Origin: Formosa sp. Hel3_A1_48 | Lineage (GTDB): Bacteria; Bacteroidota; Bacteroidia; Flavobacteriales; Flavobacteriaceae | DNA length: 64,000 nt | Direction of reading: 5' to 3' | Assembly: GCF_001735715.1 (NCBI RefSeq) | Contig: NZ_CP017259.1 | Location: forward strand, 1,733,501 to 1,797,500 | Shown here: piece by piece, positions 36,488 through 44,623 of the stretch | Layout of the letters: every line of letters begins with the position of its first letter | Position numbering within the stretch: position 1 is the first letter of the stretch | Notes under the pieces: model-generated | The model's database searches: none | The model's input: the letters and a program-made list of their open reading frames with translations, nothing else | Told to the model about the DNA's origin: nothing | Position numbers and translations under genes: made by a program

Positions 36488-39280
36488 TCAATTACTTAAT
36501 AAATCTTTGAGGTATTTTGCGGTAAGGGATGTTTTAGATTCTATGACCTCCTCAGGTGTACCTGCAGCCATTAAATTACCTCCATTTTTTCCACCTTCTG
36601 GGCCTAAGTCTATAATGTAATCGGCAGATTTGATGAGTTCCATGTTATGCTCAATAACTATAATGGAATGCCCATGATCGATAAGTGCATTAAATGATTT
36701 GAGTAGTTTTTTGATGTCGTGAAAATGCAGTCCGGTAGTTGGTTCATCAAATATAAATAGACCTGATTCGCTGCTACCACCTTTCCCTAGGAAAGAGGCG
36801 AGTTTGATGCGTTGTGCTTCACCTCCAGATAGAGTAGAGGAACTTTGCCCCAAGGTTACATAACCCAAGCCCACGTCTTGGAGGGGTTGAAGCCTCTTGA
36901 ATATTTTACTACACTTATGCGTTTCAAAAAACTTCAGTGCATCGTCAATAGTCATGTTCAAAACATCATCTATTGAGACTTTGTTAAATTTCACTTCAAG
37001 AACTTCTTTTTTGAAGCGTTTTCCACTACAGCTTTCACACTTAAGTTGAACATCGGCCATGAATTGCATTTCAATCGTTACAACGCCTTCCCCTTTACAG
37101 TTAGGGCAGCGTCCACCATCAACATTAAAAGAGAAATGTTTAGGTTGATAATTTCGAAGCACACTTAACTTTTGCTTCGAATACAGCATGCGAATTTCAT
37201 CATAAGCCTTGATGTAAGTTACAGGGTTAGATCTGGATGATCTTCCGATGGGGTTTTGATCTACGAATTCAATAAATTTCACTGTACTGAAATTCCCAGA
37301 AATAGCTGAGAATTCCCCTGGTTTTTCTCCATATCCTATGAGCTCTTTATTTAAAGCGGGATAAAGAATATTTTTGACTAAAGTACTTTTTCCACTTCCT
37401 GAAACACCAGTAACCACAGTAAGCATATTCAATGGAAACTCTACGTCAATATTGTTTAAGTTATTAGCACGTGCACCCTCAATCTTGATACTGTATTTGG
37501 ATTTACGCCGTTTTTTTGGAGTTTCGATAGCCATACTGCCATTTAGGTATTTGGCCGTGAGCGAGCTGCTTTTTAAAATAGAATTGTAATCACCTGAGGC
37601 CATAATCTTGCCACCATAACTTCCAGCTTCTGGACCAATATCAATAATATGATCAGCGGCCTGCATAATGGCTTCGTCGTGTTCCACAACAATGACCGTG
37701 TTTCCTAAATCTCGTAAGGATCTGAGAACAGCAATAAGTTGCTCTGTGTCCTTTGAGTGTAGTCCTATGCTTGGCTCATCCAGTATGTACATCGATCCGA
37801 CGAGACTGCTCCCCAAAGAGGTTGCTAAGTTTATACGCTGGCTTTCACCACCAGAAAGAGTGTTCGACTTGCGGTTTAGGGTTAAATAATCTAATCCAAC
37901 ATTGGAAAGAAAGCGAAGGCGATTACGTATTTCTAAAAGCAGTCGTTTTGCAATTTCATATTGATTTTCACTCAGTTTAAGAGTTTCAAAAAAATCCTTT
38001 AACTCATTAATGGGTAACTCGACTAAATCCGTAATGGATCGATTATTGATTTTTACATAATTTGCTTCTTTGCGGAGTCGTTTTCCATCACATTTATTGC
38101 ATTTTGTTTTTCCTCTGTAGCGCGACAACATCACTCTATTTTGAACTTTATACGATTTTGACTCTAATTCACTAAAAAAAGCATCAAGCCCTGTGAAATG
38201 TGTATTTCCTTTCCAAAGTATTTTTTTTTGTTTGGCACTAAGTTCAAAGAAAGGTTTGTGTATGGGAAAATCAAATTTATGTCCGTTGTTTACTAATTGG
38301 TCTCTGAAATAGGACATACTTTCTCCGCGCCAAGGATAAACAGCATTTTCATAAATTGAAAGTGTAGTATTAGGAATAACCAAGGATTTATCAATGCCAA
38401 CTACATCGCCATAGCCCTCGCACTTTGCACAAGCGCCATAAGGATTGTTGAAGCTAAAAAGATGAGTGCTTGGTTCTAGAAAAGTTTGTCCGTCCAATGA
38501 GAAGTTAGTATTAAATTCTTTTACTTTCAGTTGTTCTAAATCTTCTATTGAGCATTTCCCTTTTCCTTCGTAAAAAGCCATTTCTACAGCGTCTGCTAAA
38601 CGGTTGTAAAAGTCTTTGTTATGACGTACAATAATTCGATCAATTACCAGCTGAAGGTTTGTTTTTTTTGTTCCAATTCCGATAAGTTGTTCTATGCGCT
38701 CAATTTTATTTCCAACTTTTACCCGTGCATATCCTTGACTTTGCAGTGTTTTAAGCTTATTATCGATTAACCTTCCTTCTTCTAGGTGAATGGGTGCGAG
38801 TAAAAGTAATTTTCGACCTTCTTTAAATGACTTCACAAGATGCACAACATCAGATGTATTGTCTTTTTTTACAATTTCACCGGAAACTGGAGAGTAGGTA
38901 ATCCCCACTCGAGCAAACAACAATTTTAAATAATCATAAATTTCGGTAGATGTTCCAACTGTAGATCTTGGATTTGTCGAATTCACTTTTTGTTCAATAG
39001 CTATGGCGGGAGCTATACCTTTGATATAATCTACACTAGGTTTGTGTAAACGACCTAAAAATTGCCGCGCATAACTTGATAAACTTTCTACATAACGGCG
39101 TTGTCCCTCGGCATACAGTGTGTCAAAAGCTAAACTCGATTTACCAGATCCAGACAACCCTGTAAGTACAACCAATTTATTTCTCGGAATTGCCACATCT
39201 ATATTTTTAAGATTGTGGAGTTTCGCACCCTTAATCAAAATAAATTTTTTAGGATGCAGTTTAGAAAAAGTGTTAGACAT
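36488..39280 (-). CDS. uvrA: excinuclease ABC subunit A
   Basis: 930 residues from the ATG at 39280 (MSNTFSKLHPKKFILIKGA). An in-frame start ten codons upstream lies before the probable promoter (minus-strand TATATTTA at 39299-39306) and is unlikely. UvrA finds bulky DNA lesions in nucleotide excision repair. Two ABC ATPases are visible: Walker A GLSGSGKSS and GVSGSGKST, each with LSGGE signatures (NTLSGGESQRI and STLSGGEAQRI). Zinc modules CAKCEGYGD, CNKCDGKRL and CPNCKGEG with CESCSGKRF are intact. It is a single gene; uvrB and uvrC are not in the window. Confidence 0.97.
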   Translation of the reverse strand: MSNTFSKLHPKKFILIKGAKLHNLKNIDVAIPRNKLVVLTGLSGSGKSSLAFDTLYAEGQRRYVESLSSYARQFLGRLHKPSVDYIKGIAPAIAIEQKVNSTNPRSTVGTSTEIYDYLKLLFARVGITYSPVSGEIVKKDNTSDVVHLVKSFKEGRKLLLLAPIHLEEGRLIDNKLKTLQSQGYARVKVGNKIERIEQLIGIGTKKTNLQLVIDRIIVRHNKDFYNRLADAVEMAFYEGKGKCSIEDLEQLKVKEFNTNFSLDGQTFLEPSTHLFSFNNPYGACAKCEGYGDVVGIDKSLVIPNTTLSIYENAVYPWRGESMSYFRDQLVNNGHKFDFPIHKPFFELSAKQKKILWKGNTHFTGLDAFFSELESKSYKVQNRVMLSRYRGKTKCNKCDGKRLRKEANYVKINNRSITDLVELPINELKDFFETLKLSENQYEIAKRLLLEIRNRLRFLSNVGLDYLTLNRKSNTLSGGESQRINLATSLGSSLVGSMYILDEPSIGLHSKDTEQLIAVLRSLRDLGNTVIVVEHDEAIMQAADHIIDIGPEAGSYGGKIMASGDYNSILKSSSLTAKYLNGSMAIETPKKRRKSKYSIKIEGARANNLNNIDVEFPLNMLTVVTGVSGSGKSTLVKNILYPALNKELIGYGEKPGEFSAISGNFSTVKFIEFVDQNPIGRSSRSNPVTYIKAYDEIRMLYSKQKLSVLRNYQPKHFSFNVDGGRCPNCKGEGVVTIEMQFMADVQLKCESCSGKRFKKEVLEVKFNKVSIDDVLNMTIDDALKFFETHKCSKIFKRLQPLQDVGLGYVTLGQSSSTLSGGEAQRIKLASFLGKGGSSESGLFIFDEPTTGLHFHDIKKLLKSFNALIDHGHSIIVIEHNMELIKSADYIIDLGPEGGKNGGNLMAAGTPEEVIESKTSLTAKYLKDLLSN

Positions 39281-39371
39281 TTGCCAAAAAATAAGCTGTA
39301 AATATACCATTATTACCCATAGAATTAAAAGACATTAACTTCTTATTAAGATTAAAATAAATAAGTGTAAT

Positions 39372-39403
39372 TTGGAATTTTAATTCTATTCTTACTATAT
39401 TTG
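39372..39403 (+). promoter_or_regulatory. consensus promoter of the ECF sigma factor gene
   Basis: TTG at 39372-39374 and TATATTTG at 39396-39403 with a 21-bp spacer fit the Bacteroidota housekeeping consensus. The predicted transcription start near 39410 gives a leader of about 90 nt before the ATG at 39499. Confidence 0.68.
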
Positions 39404-39432
39404 GTTAAATTCCTAATAAAACCGCTTATAGA

Positions 39433-39500
39433 ATAACATTACTTTTTAATCAATTTTTTAACTCATCACTCTTAAGTGACGATAAAATTAGTAATGTTAT
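39433..39500 (+). promoter_or_regulatory. inverted repeat in the sigma factor leader covering the start codon
   Basis: ATAACATTACT (39433-39443) is the exact reverse complement of AGTAATGTTAT (39490-39500). The right arm includes the first two bases of the ATG at 39499. Between them TCACT (39466-39470) and AGTGA (39475-39479) form a small inner hairpin with a CTTA loop. As RNA this could hide the start codon. Whether it folds in vivo is untested. Confidence 0.5.
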
Positions 39501-40086
39501 GAATATCAAATCTTTAAGCGACGCCCAACTCGTTCGTAATTATATTTCAGGTGAAGAATCTGCACTGTCCATATTAATTAATAGACACCAACAGCGTCTT
39601 TATGGCTTTATTTTTTCAAAAGTTTATGACCGCGATGTAACAGAGGATATTTTTCAAGATACTTTTATCAAGGTAATTCGTACACTAAAAAAAGGGAAAT
39701 ACAACGAACAAGGAAAATTCTTACCATGGGTAATGCGCATAGCGCACAATCTAATTATTGATTACTTTAGAAAAAATAATCGAATGCCTAAGTTTAAAAA
39801 TAATGGTGACTTTGATATTTTTTCTGTTCTTTCTGATGGAAGCTCTAATGCTGAACATAAGATTATTCACGGACAAATCACAAATCATGTACGTTTACTA
39901 TTGGAGGAATTACCTCAAGATCAAAAAGATGTCATCAAAATGAGGTTGTACCAGGATATGAGCTTTAAAGAAATTTCCGACAATACAGGAGTGAGTATTA
40001 ATACGGCACTGGGGCGTATGCGTTATGGACTTATTAATTTGAGAAAAATGATTGATAAGCACAACATAAATTTAATAAATGACTAG
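39499..40086 (+). CDS. RNA polymerase ECF sigma factor
   Basis: 195 residues. Region 2 is evident (LYGFIFSKVYDRDVTEDIFQDTFIKV and LPWVMRIAHNLIIDYFRK, each seen in short blocks) and region 4 (LPQDQKDVIKMRLYQDMSFKEI then SVNTALGRMRY-type helix-turn-helix, here SINTALGRMRYG). ECF sigma factors direct RNA polymerase to a small regulon. No anti-sigma gene is recognisable beside it. A 47-residue ORF follows after 61 bp. It has a consensus promoter and a structured leader. Confidence 0.93.
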   Translation: MNIKSLSDAQLVRNYISGEESALSILINRHQQRLYGFIFSKVYDRDVTEDIFQDTFIKVIRTLKKGKYNEQGKFLPWVMRIAHNLIIDYFRKNNRMPKFKNNGDFDIFSVLSDGSSNAEHKIIHGQITNHVRLLLEELPQDQKDVIKMRLYQDMSFKEISDNTGVSINTALGRMRYGLINLRKMIDKHNINLIND

Positions 40087-40147
40087 AGTGTAAAATATAT
40101 TTTAATTTTTTGCGTTAGTTTTAAAACAATACAAACAAAAATGGCGC

Positions 40148-40291
40148 ATGGAAAAACTTTACACTGAGCAACCCTCAAATTCTGAACAACTTAAACCGAG
40201 GGAAGAAACGGTTAATTTTCTTCTTAATTATTCGAAAGCACTCAAAATTATACCAATTGGTTCATTAAATTTTGAGACTTTTATAAACTAA
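40148..40291 (+). CDS. small conserved-looking protein (47 residues) downstream of the ECF sigma gene
   Basis: From the ATG at 40148 the frame gives 47 residues: MEKLYTEQPSNSEQLKPR, then EETVNFLLNYSKALKIIPIG and a short end. The FLLNYSKAL segment recalls small hypothetical proteins of Flavobacteriia found after sigma factor genes (from memory). It is followed at once by an intrinsic terminator. Probably co-transcribed with the sigma factor. Function unknown; a small regulator of the sigma factor is only a possibility. Confidence 0.65.
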   Translation: MEKLYTEQPSNSEQLKPREETVNFLLNYSKALKIIPIGSLNFETFIN

Positions 40292-40304
40292 ACTTTGTTT
40301 TATT

Positions 40305-40334
40305 AAAAGCCCTGGATAAGTTCAGGGCTTTTTT
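40305..40334. terminator. intrinsic terminator shared by convergent transcripts
   Basis: AAAAGCCCTG (40305-40314) pairs with CAGGGCTTTT (40323-40332), loop GATAAGTT, T run after. The nth stop codon lies in the right arm (40322-40324), and A residues flank the left arm, so it can act on both strands. Confidence 0.88.
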
Positions 40335-40972
40335 GTGCTGTTTAATACTGATTTTCGCCCAACTGTCTTTGTGATTAGATCATTTTCCAAATTCCAACCC
40401 CTTGCTGGCGAGTATTCACGACCATACCATATAATTTGCAGATGCAGGTCGTTCCAAAGTTCTTTTGGGAACAATCGTTTGGCATCTTTTTCGGTTTGTG
40501 TCACGCTTTTTCCATTGGATAAATTCCAACGGTACATAAGTCTGTGAATATGTGTATCGACAGGAAAAGCAGGCACACCAAAGGCCTGTGCCATGACCAC
40601 ACTAGCGGTTTTGTGTCCTACAGCAGGTAGGGCCTCTAGAGCTTCAAAACTTTGGGGAACTTCTCCGTTGTGTTGTTCAATCAAAATTTGGGACAAACCA
40701 TAAATCCCTTTGCTTTTCATTGGTGAGAGCCCACAGGGGCGGATGATGGTTTTTATGTCTTCAACGGACATTTTAACCATGTCGTAGGGGTTATCGGCCT
40801 TGGCAAAAAGTAACGGAGTGATTTGATTGACGCGAACATCGGTACATTGTGCTGAGAGCAATACCGCAATAAGCAATGTATAAGGATCCTTGTGATCCAA
40901 TGGTATTGGAATTTCAGGGTAAAAATTATTTAAGGTTTTTATAACAAAATTTACCTTTTCTTTTTTAGTCAT
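40322..40972 (-). CDS. nth: endonuclease III (DNA glycosylase/AP lyase)
   Basis: 216 residues from the ATG at 40972 (MTKKEKVNFVIKTL); longer in-frame readings run through the divergent bcp promoter. It excises oxidised pyrimidines in base excision repair. The helix-hairpin-helix motif is LEALPAVGHKTASVVM, with the catalytic Lys in GHKTA and Asp in FPVDTHIHR. The usual C-terminal [4Fe-4S] cysteines (C-x6-C-x2-C-x5-C) are absent: the end reads YGREYSPARGWNLEND. This cluster-less form is known in the family. Confidence 0.92.
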   Translation of the reverse strand: MTKKEKVNFVIKTLNNFYPEIPIPLDHKDPYTLLIAVLLSAQCTDVRVNQITPLLFAKADNPYDMVKMSVEDIKTIIRPCGLSPMKSKGIYGLSQILIEQHNGEVPQSFEALEALPAVGHKTASVVMAQAFGVPAFPVDTHIHRLMYRWNLSNGKSVTQTEKDAKRLFPKELWNDLHLQIIWYGREYSPARGWNLENDLITKTVGRKSVLNSTKKP

Positions 40973-40977
40973 TCGAT

Positions 40978-40985
40978 TATCTTTG
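40978..40985 (+). promoter_or_regulatory. -7 element for bcp, mirrored by the nth -7 element
   Basis: TATCTTTG matches TAnnTTTG exactly, 21 bp before the bcp ATG at 41007. The -33 region lacks TTG. Confidence 0.5.
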
Positions 40986-40992
40986 TACATAT

Positions 40993-41021
40993 CAAAGATA
41001 CTAAATATGACTACATTACAA
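40993..41021 (-). promoter_or_regulatory. promoter for nth
   Basis: On the minus strand TATCTTTG (41000-40993) is a consensus -7 element, with TTG (41021-41019) 18 bp upstream, and lies 20 bp before the nth ATG at 40972. The -33 element would lie inside the bcp coding region. Confidence 0.5.
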
Positions 41022-41456
41022 ATTGGCGACAAAGCCCCTGATTTTCAAAGCATTAATCAAGATGGAAACGCCGTAAGTTTATCCGATTTTAGCGGCAAAA
41101 AGTTGGTGCTTTTCTTTTATCCAAAAGCGAGTACTCCAGGCTGTACTTTGGAAGCATGTAATTTAAGCGATAATTACAGTCGTTTTGTTGCGCATGGGTA
41201 TGATGTTTTAGGCGTTAGTGCCGATAATACAAAACGTCAATCTAACTTTAAAAACAAATTTGAATTTCCCTATGATTTGTTAGCTGATGAAGATAAATCA
41301 GTCATTAATGCTTATGGCGTTTGGGGCCCAAAAAAGTTTATGGGTCGTGAGTATGACGGCATACACCGCATTACATTTGTGATTGACGAGAAGGGCATTA
41401 TTGAGAATATTATCACCAAGGTTAAAACTAAAGAGCATACCGCGCAAATCTTGTAG
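41007..41456 (+). CDS. bcp: thioredoxin-dependent thiol peroxidase (bacterioferritin comigratory protein)
   Basis: 149 residues from the ATG at 41007 (MTTLQIGDKAPDFQSINQ); a longer in-frame reading crosses the promoter. A peroxiredoxin of the BCP/PrxQ group that reduces H2O2 and organic peroxides. The peroxidatic Cys is in YPKASTPGCTLEACNL, and the second Cys five residues later (TLEAC) marks the atypical two-Cys Q type. It is divergent from nth and convergent with the following gene (17 bp). Confidence 0.95.
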   Translation: MTTLQIGDKAPDFQSINQDGNAVSLSDFSGKKLVLFFYPKASTPGCTLEACNLSDNYSRFVAHGYDVLGVSADNTKRQSNFKNKFEFPYDLLADEDKSVINAYGVWGPKKFMGREYDGIHRITFVIDEKGIIENIITKVKTKEHTAQIL

Positions 41457-41473
41457 TAAATTTTAGATTTTAG

Positions 41474-42925
41474 TTACTTCGCTGGAACCTCTTTTTCAGA
41501 AAACCCGAACAACTGTTGCTCTTTAATCATGTTGGAAACCACAGACGGTAGTAGGGGTTCCCAACCATCCTCTCCTTTGGCAATCATTTTGAGTACCTTT
41601 CGGGAGAAGATATTCAATATTTCGGGTCTGTAGTTTTTAATATCAACAAGTTTACCAGTGTATTTAAAGAATTTATACAATTCCTTCATCCTTGGATGTA
41701 CTTTAAGATTTTCACTAGTGATCAGGGTTCCTTCCTCACTAAGCATGGGGTAGAGGTATACTTTCAAATCTTTGTGGAAAAGCTTACCAAATGCTTCTAA
41801 GATCCCCCCTGAAAGATGACGATAGTATTTTTCATCAAAAATATCAATAAGGTTGTTTACACCCATAGACAATACCATTCTTTTCTTGGAGTATAAATTG
41901 AAGTATTCCACTAATTTATAGTACTCTTGAAAATTAGATATAAGAACGGTCTGACCTAGAGAACAAAGTAATCTTGCACGGTCCATAAAATCCTGTTCAT
42001 CAATTTCACCACCAGATGCTCTCAAGTTTGATAGTGTGATTTCAAAAACGACTTGGGTTTTTTCAGGATCCACTTTGTTTTCTTTTTTAAACATTTCAAA
42101 AGAGTTTTCGTACATGTCAACATTAACTCTAGTGACAGGTCTAAAACTTCCTCTGAAGGCCAAAATATTCTTTTTGTACAACACACGCGCAGGTAAAACG
42201 TTATTCCCATCTGGAGCGAACATAACGGCATCGGTCATACCATTTTTTACAAGCTGTAAACTCATCAAGCGGTTGTCAACCTCTTTAAATAAAGGCCCTG
42301 AAAAGTTAATAGTATCAATTTCAAGCTGATCTTTGCTGATATGATCATACAGGTAGCGCAATAACTTCTTGGGCATATTGTGCTTGTAGAAAGCACCATA
42401 AATAAGGTTAGTACCTAATTTTCCAAGAGTCTCTTGTTGCAATCGAGCATCATTTTCTTTAAATCGTACATGAAGTATAATTTCATTGTATGCTTGGCTT
42501 GGATCAATTTGATATTTGATTCCAACCCATCCGTGTCCTTTGAAGCGTTTTGCAAAAACGATTGTAGTGACGGTATTCGCATAGCTGAAAAACATCTTAT
42601 TGGGTTGGTCTTTTCTTGGAATACGTTCTTCAATGAGTTTTACTTCATGAGTCAACATCTTTCTAAGCCGGTTTTCAGTTACATAACGCCGGTCGCCTTC
42701 AACCCCGTAAATAGCATCACTAAACTCCTTGTCGTAGGCAGACATGGCTTTTGCGATTGTTCCTGATGCCCCACCTGCACGGAAAAAGTGGCGCACGGTT
42801 TCTTGACCAGCACCAATTTCAGCAAAGGTCCCATATATGTTTTCGTTGAGGTTTATACGTAAAGCTTTGTCTTTGAGGGACGGTACGCTTTCAATTTTAG
42901 CATCTCCTTTTAACGTTATTTCCAT
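41474..42925 (-). CDS. large conserved protein of unknown function (IYGTFAEIGAGQE family)
   Basis: 483 residues, soluble, no signal peptide. The N-terminal block LNENIYGTFAEIGAGQETV and HFFRAGGASGTIAKAMSAYD is highly conserved in Bacteroidota and cyanobacteria as I recall it. Annotations such as TonB receptor or nicotinate-nucleotide adenylyltransferase are attached to homologues without support; no barrel signal or HxGH nucleotidyltransferase motif is present. The middle contains DAVMFAPDGNNVLPARVLY. It has a consensus promoter. Function unknown. Confidence 0.82.
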   Translation of the reverse strand: MEITLKGDAKIESVPSLKDKALRINLNENIYGTFAEIGAGQETVRHFFRAGGASGTIAKAMSAYDKEFSDAIYGVEGDRRYVTENRLRKMLTHEVKLIEERIPRKDQPNKMFFSYANTVTTIVFAKRFKGHGWVGIKYQIDPSQAYNEIILHVRFKENDARLQQETLGKLGTNLIYGAFYKHNMPKKLLRYLYDHISKDQLEIDTINFSGPLFKEVDNRLMSLQLVKNGMTDAVMFAPDGNNVLPARVLYKKNILAFRGSFRPVTRVNVDMYENSFEMFKKENKVDPEKTQVVFEITLSNLRASGGEIDEQDFMDRARLLCSLGQTVLISNFQEYYKLVEYFNLYSKKRMVLSMGVNNLIDIFDEKYYRHLSGGILEAFGKLFHKDLKVYLYPMLSEEGTLITSENLKVHPRMKELYKFFKYTGKLVDIKNYRPEILNIFSRKVLKMIAKGEDGWEPLLPSVVSNMIKEQQLFGFSEKEVPAK

Positions 42926-42953
42926 CTTTACAGTCTGAAATTCATGAGTTACA

Positions 42954-42982
42954 CAAAGTTAGAATATTAACCAACGTAACAA
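42954..42982 (-). promoter_or_regulatory. promoter for the conserved gene ending at 41474
   Basis: Minus strand: TTG (42982-42980), 18-bp spacer, TAACTTTG (42961-42954). Both elements fit the Bacteroidota consensus, and the ATG at 42925 follows 28 bp later. Confidence 0.65.
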
Positions 42983-42994
42983 AAAAAAATACTC

Positions 42995-43002
42995 TATTTT
43001 TG
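42995..43002 (+). promoter_or_regulatory. -7 element for the MBL hydrolase gene
   Basis: TATTTTTG matches TAnnTTTG, 17 bp before the TTG start at 43020. No TTG at the -33 distance. Confidence 0.45.
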
Positions 43003-43019
43003 TAAAAATTTCATACAAA

Positions 43020-43781
43020 TTGAAGGTTACTTTCCTAGGAACTGGCACATCTCAAGGTATTCCCATTATAGGAAGCACTCATCCTGTGTGTTTGAGCACT
43101 AACCCAAAAGACAAACGTCTGCGGGTTTCTGTATTGATAGAATGGGATGATTTATCTGTTTTAATAGATTGTAGTCCTGACTTCCGTCAACAACTCCTTA
43201 GAACGAGTTGCACTAAAATTGATGCTGTTTTATTTACTCACGAACACAATGATCATACCGCAGGTTTAGACGATTTACGGCCTTTTTATTTTCGTCAGGG
43301 CAACTTGCATATTTATGCCCATGAGCGTGTACTGAATGCATTAAAACAACGATTTGGTTATATTTTTAAAACAGAAAATAAATATCCTGGGGTGTTGTCC
43401 TTAGAAACACATTCTATTCAAAATAAGTTCTTCTACATAGGTCAAAAAAAAATATTACCTATTGAAGTTTTTCACCATAAACTTCCTGTTTTTGGATTTA
43501 GAGTTGGTTCTTTTGCATACATCACTGATGCTAAAACTGTTTCGGACACAGAGCTGGATAAGCTCAAAAACCTAGATGTTCTAGTTGTCAATGCACTTCG
43601 CATAGAACCACATTTATCACATTTTAACCTTGAGGAAGCTTTAGCATTTATCGAAAAGGTAAGTCCAAAAAAAGCATATTTAACCCATATAAGCCATCAT
43701 CTTGGTTTCCATGATGAGGTCCAAAAAACTCTACCCCAATCAGTTCATTTAGCCTATGATCAATTAGAAATTTATTTATAG
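43020..43781 (+). CDS. MBL-fold metallo-hydrolase (PhnP-like)
   Basis: 253 residues. The start is TTG at 43020, giving the usual first strand MKVTFLGTGTSQGIPI. The metal site is TVLFTHEHNDHTAGLDDL-like (here VLFTHEHNDHTAGLDD), with the later YITDAKTVSD and LTHISHHLGF. The family includes PhnP cyclic phosphodiesterases and lipoate-related hydrolases; no phosphonate gene is near, so substrate is open. The next gene begins immediately after its stop. Confidence 0.9.
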   Translation: MKVTFLGTGTSQGIPIIGSTHPVCLSTNPKDKRLRVSVLIEWDDLSVLIDCSPDFRQQLLRTSCTKIDAVLFTHEHNDHTAGLDDLRPFYFRQGNLHIYAHERVLNALKQRFGYIFKTENKYPGVLSLETHSIQNKFFYIGQKKILPIEVFHHKLPVFGFRVGSFAYITDAKTVSDTELDKLKNLDVLVVNALRIEPHLSHFNLEEALAFIEKVSPKKAYLTHISHHLGFHDEVQKTLPQSVHLAYDQLEIYL

Positions 43782-43970
43782 ATGAAATCAAAATTCCTCA
43801 CTTACGCCTTCCTTTTTACTGTCTTGGTAGTCGTTTTTCAGTATGTCAACTCAAAACAAATTATAGATAAATATGAAAAAGACATTAAAATCTATAAAGA
43901 TAGAATTGAACAACTCGAAGTACAAAATTCAGAGCTGGAATCGAAGCTTGAACTAATTTTAGAAGATTAA
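43782..43970 (+). CDS. small membrane-anchored coiled-coil protein (62 residues)
   Basis: ATG at 43782 directly after the stop of the MBL gene. Residues about 5-24 form one transmembrane helix; residues 28-62 form a heptad-rich coiled coil (YEKDIKIYKDRIEQLEVQNS, then ELESKLELILED). No family recognised. The zero spacing suggests translational coupling with the hydrolase. Its 3' end overlaps the convergent esterase gene by 4 bp. Confidence 0.7.
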   Translation: MKSKFLTYAFLFTVLVVVFQYVNSKQIIDKYEKDIKIYKDRIEQLEVQNSELESKLELILED

Positions 43971-44623
43971 ACCCTTTCTATAAGCCATTTTCTAAACTCA
44001 AAAAAGTTTTGTGGCGCTACGCCATGACCCACAGGAAATTCACTATACTTGTGTTTTATCCCTTTCTCTGTCAAAAAATTTGGTGTTTCTCTCGCCCAAT
44101 CTACTGGAATAACTTGATCAGAACTTCCGTGTGAGCAATAAAAATCAAGATGACTAAAATCTTTTTTTGTTCGATCTTCTTCAATAAATTCCTCACATAC
44201 ATAACCGCTTAAACCTATAACATTTTTAATTAACTCAGGATGATTAATAGCCAATGCCATACTCAAGATACAACCTTGACTAAAGCCCAATAAGCTCACG
44301 TTATTTTTATCAAGATCATATTGGGTACATGCTTGCTCAATACAGCTAACAATGATTTTCATCGCCTCCTGAGCTTGTTCAACATCGTTCCATTTGTTTT
44401 GCTGTGCATCAAAATTTATCGCATACCATGCATTACCATAAGGTTGAAGTTTGTGGGGTGCTCGCAAGGAAAGAATAAATAGTTCGTTCGGGAGTTCATC
44501 GGCAAAAGAAAATAAATCATTTTCATCACTTCCGTAGCCGTGTAAAAGGACCAAAAGTGGTGCATTTTTTTTTATTAGCGATGGTCTTATTTTTGCGTGT
44601 AGGGGAAGTTGTTTTGCGCTCAC
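43967..44623 (-). CDS. phospholipase/carboxylesterase-family alpha/beta hydrolase
   Basis: 218 residues. LLVLLHGYGSDENDLFSFA carries the oxyanion HG, LLGFSQGCILSMALA the nucleophile Ser, SSDQVIPVDWARE the Asp, and FPVGHGVAPQN the His. The start is GTG, immediately after the stop of the Tic20-like gene (TAG GTG). Family members hydrolyse short acyl esters; the substrate is not known. It is last in the BatA/dihydroorotase-like run. Confidence 0.9.
   Translation of the reverse strand: MSAKQLPLHAKIRPSLIKKNAPLLVLLHGYGSDENDLFSFADELPNELFILSLRAPHKLQPYGNAWYAINFDAQQNKWNDVEQAQEAMKIIVSCIEQACTQYDLDKNNVSLLGFSQGCILSMALAINHPELIKNVIGLSGYVCEEFIEEDRTKKDFSHLDFYCSHGSSDQVIPVDWARETPNFLTEKGIKHKYSEFPVGHGVAPQNFFEFRKWLIERV

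Noticed and set aside
40973-41032. Longer N-terminus for endonuclease III and for bcp across each other
   Set aside because: Both extensions run through paired promoter elements and lack family similarity.
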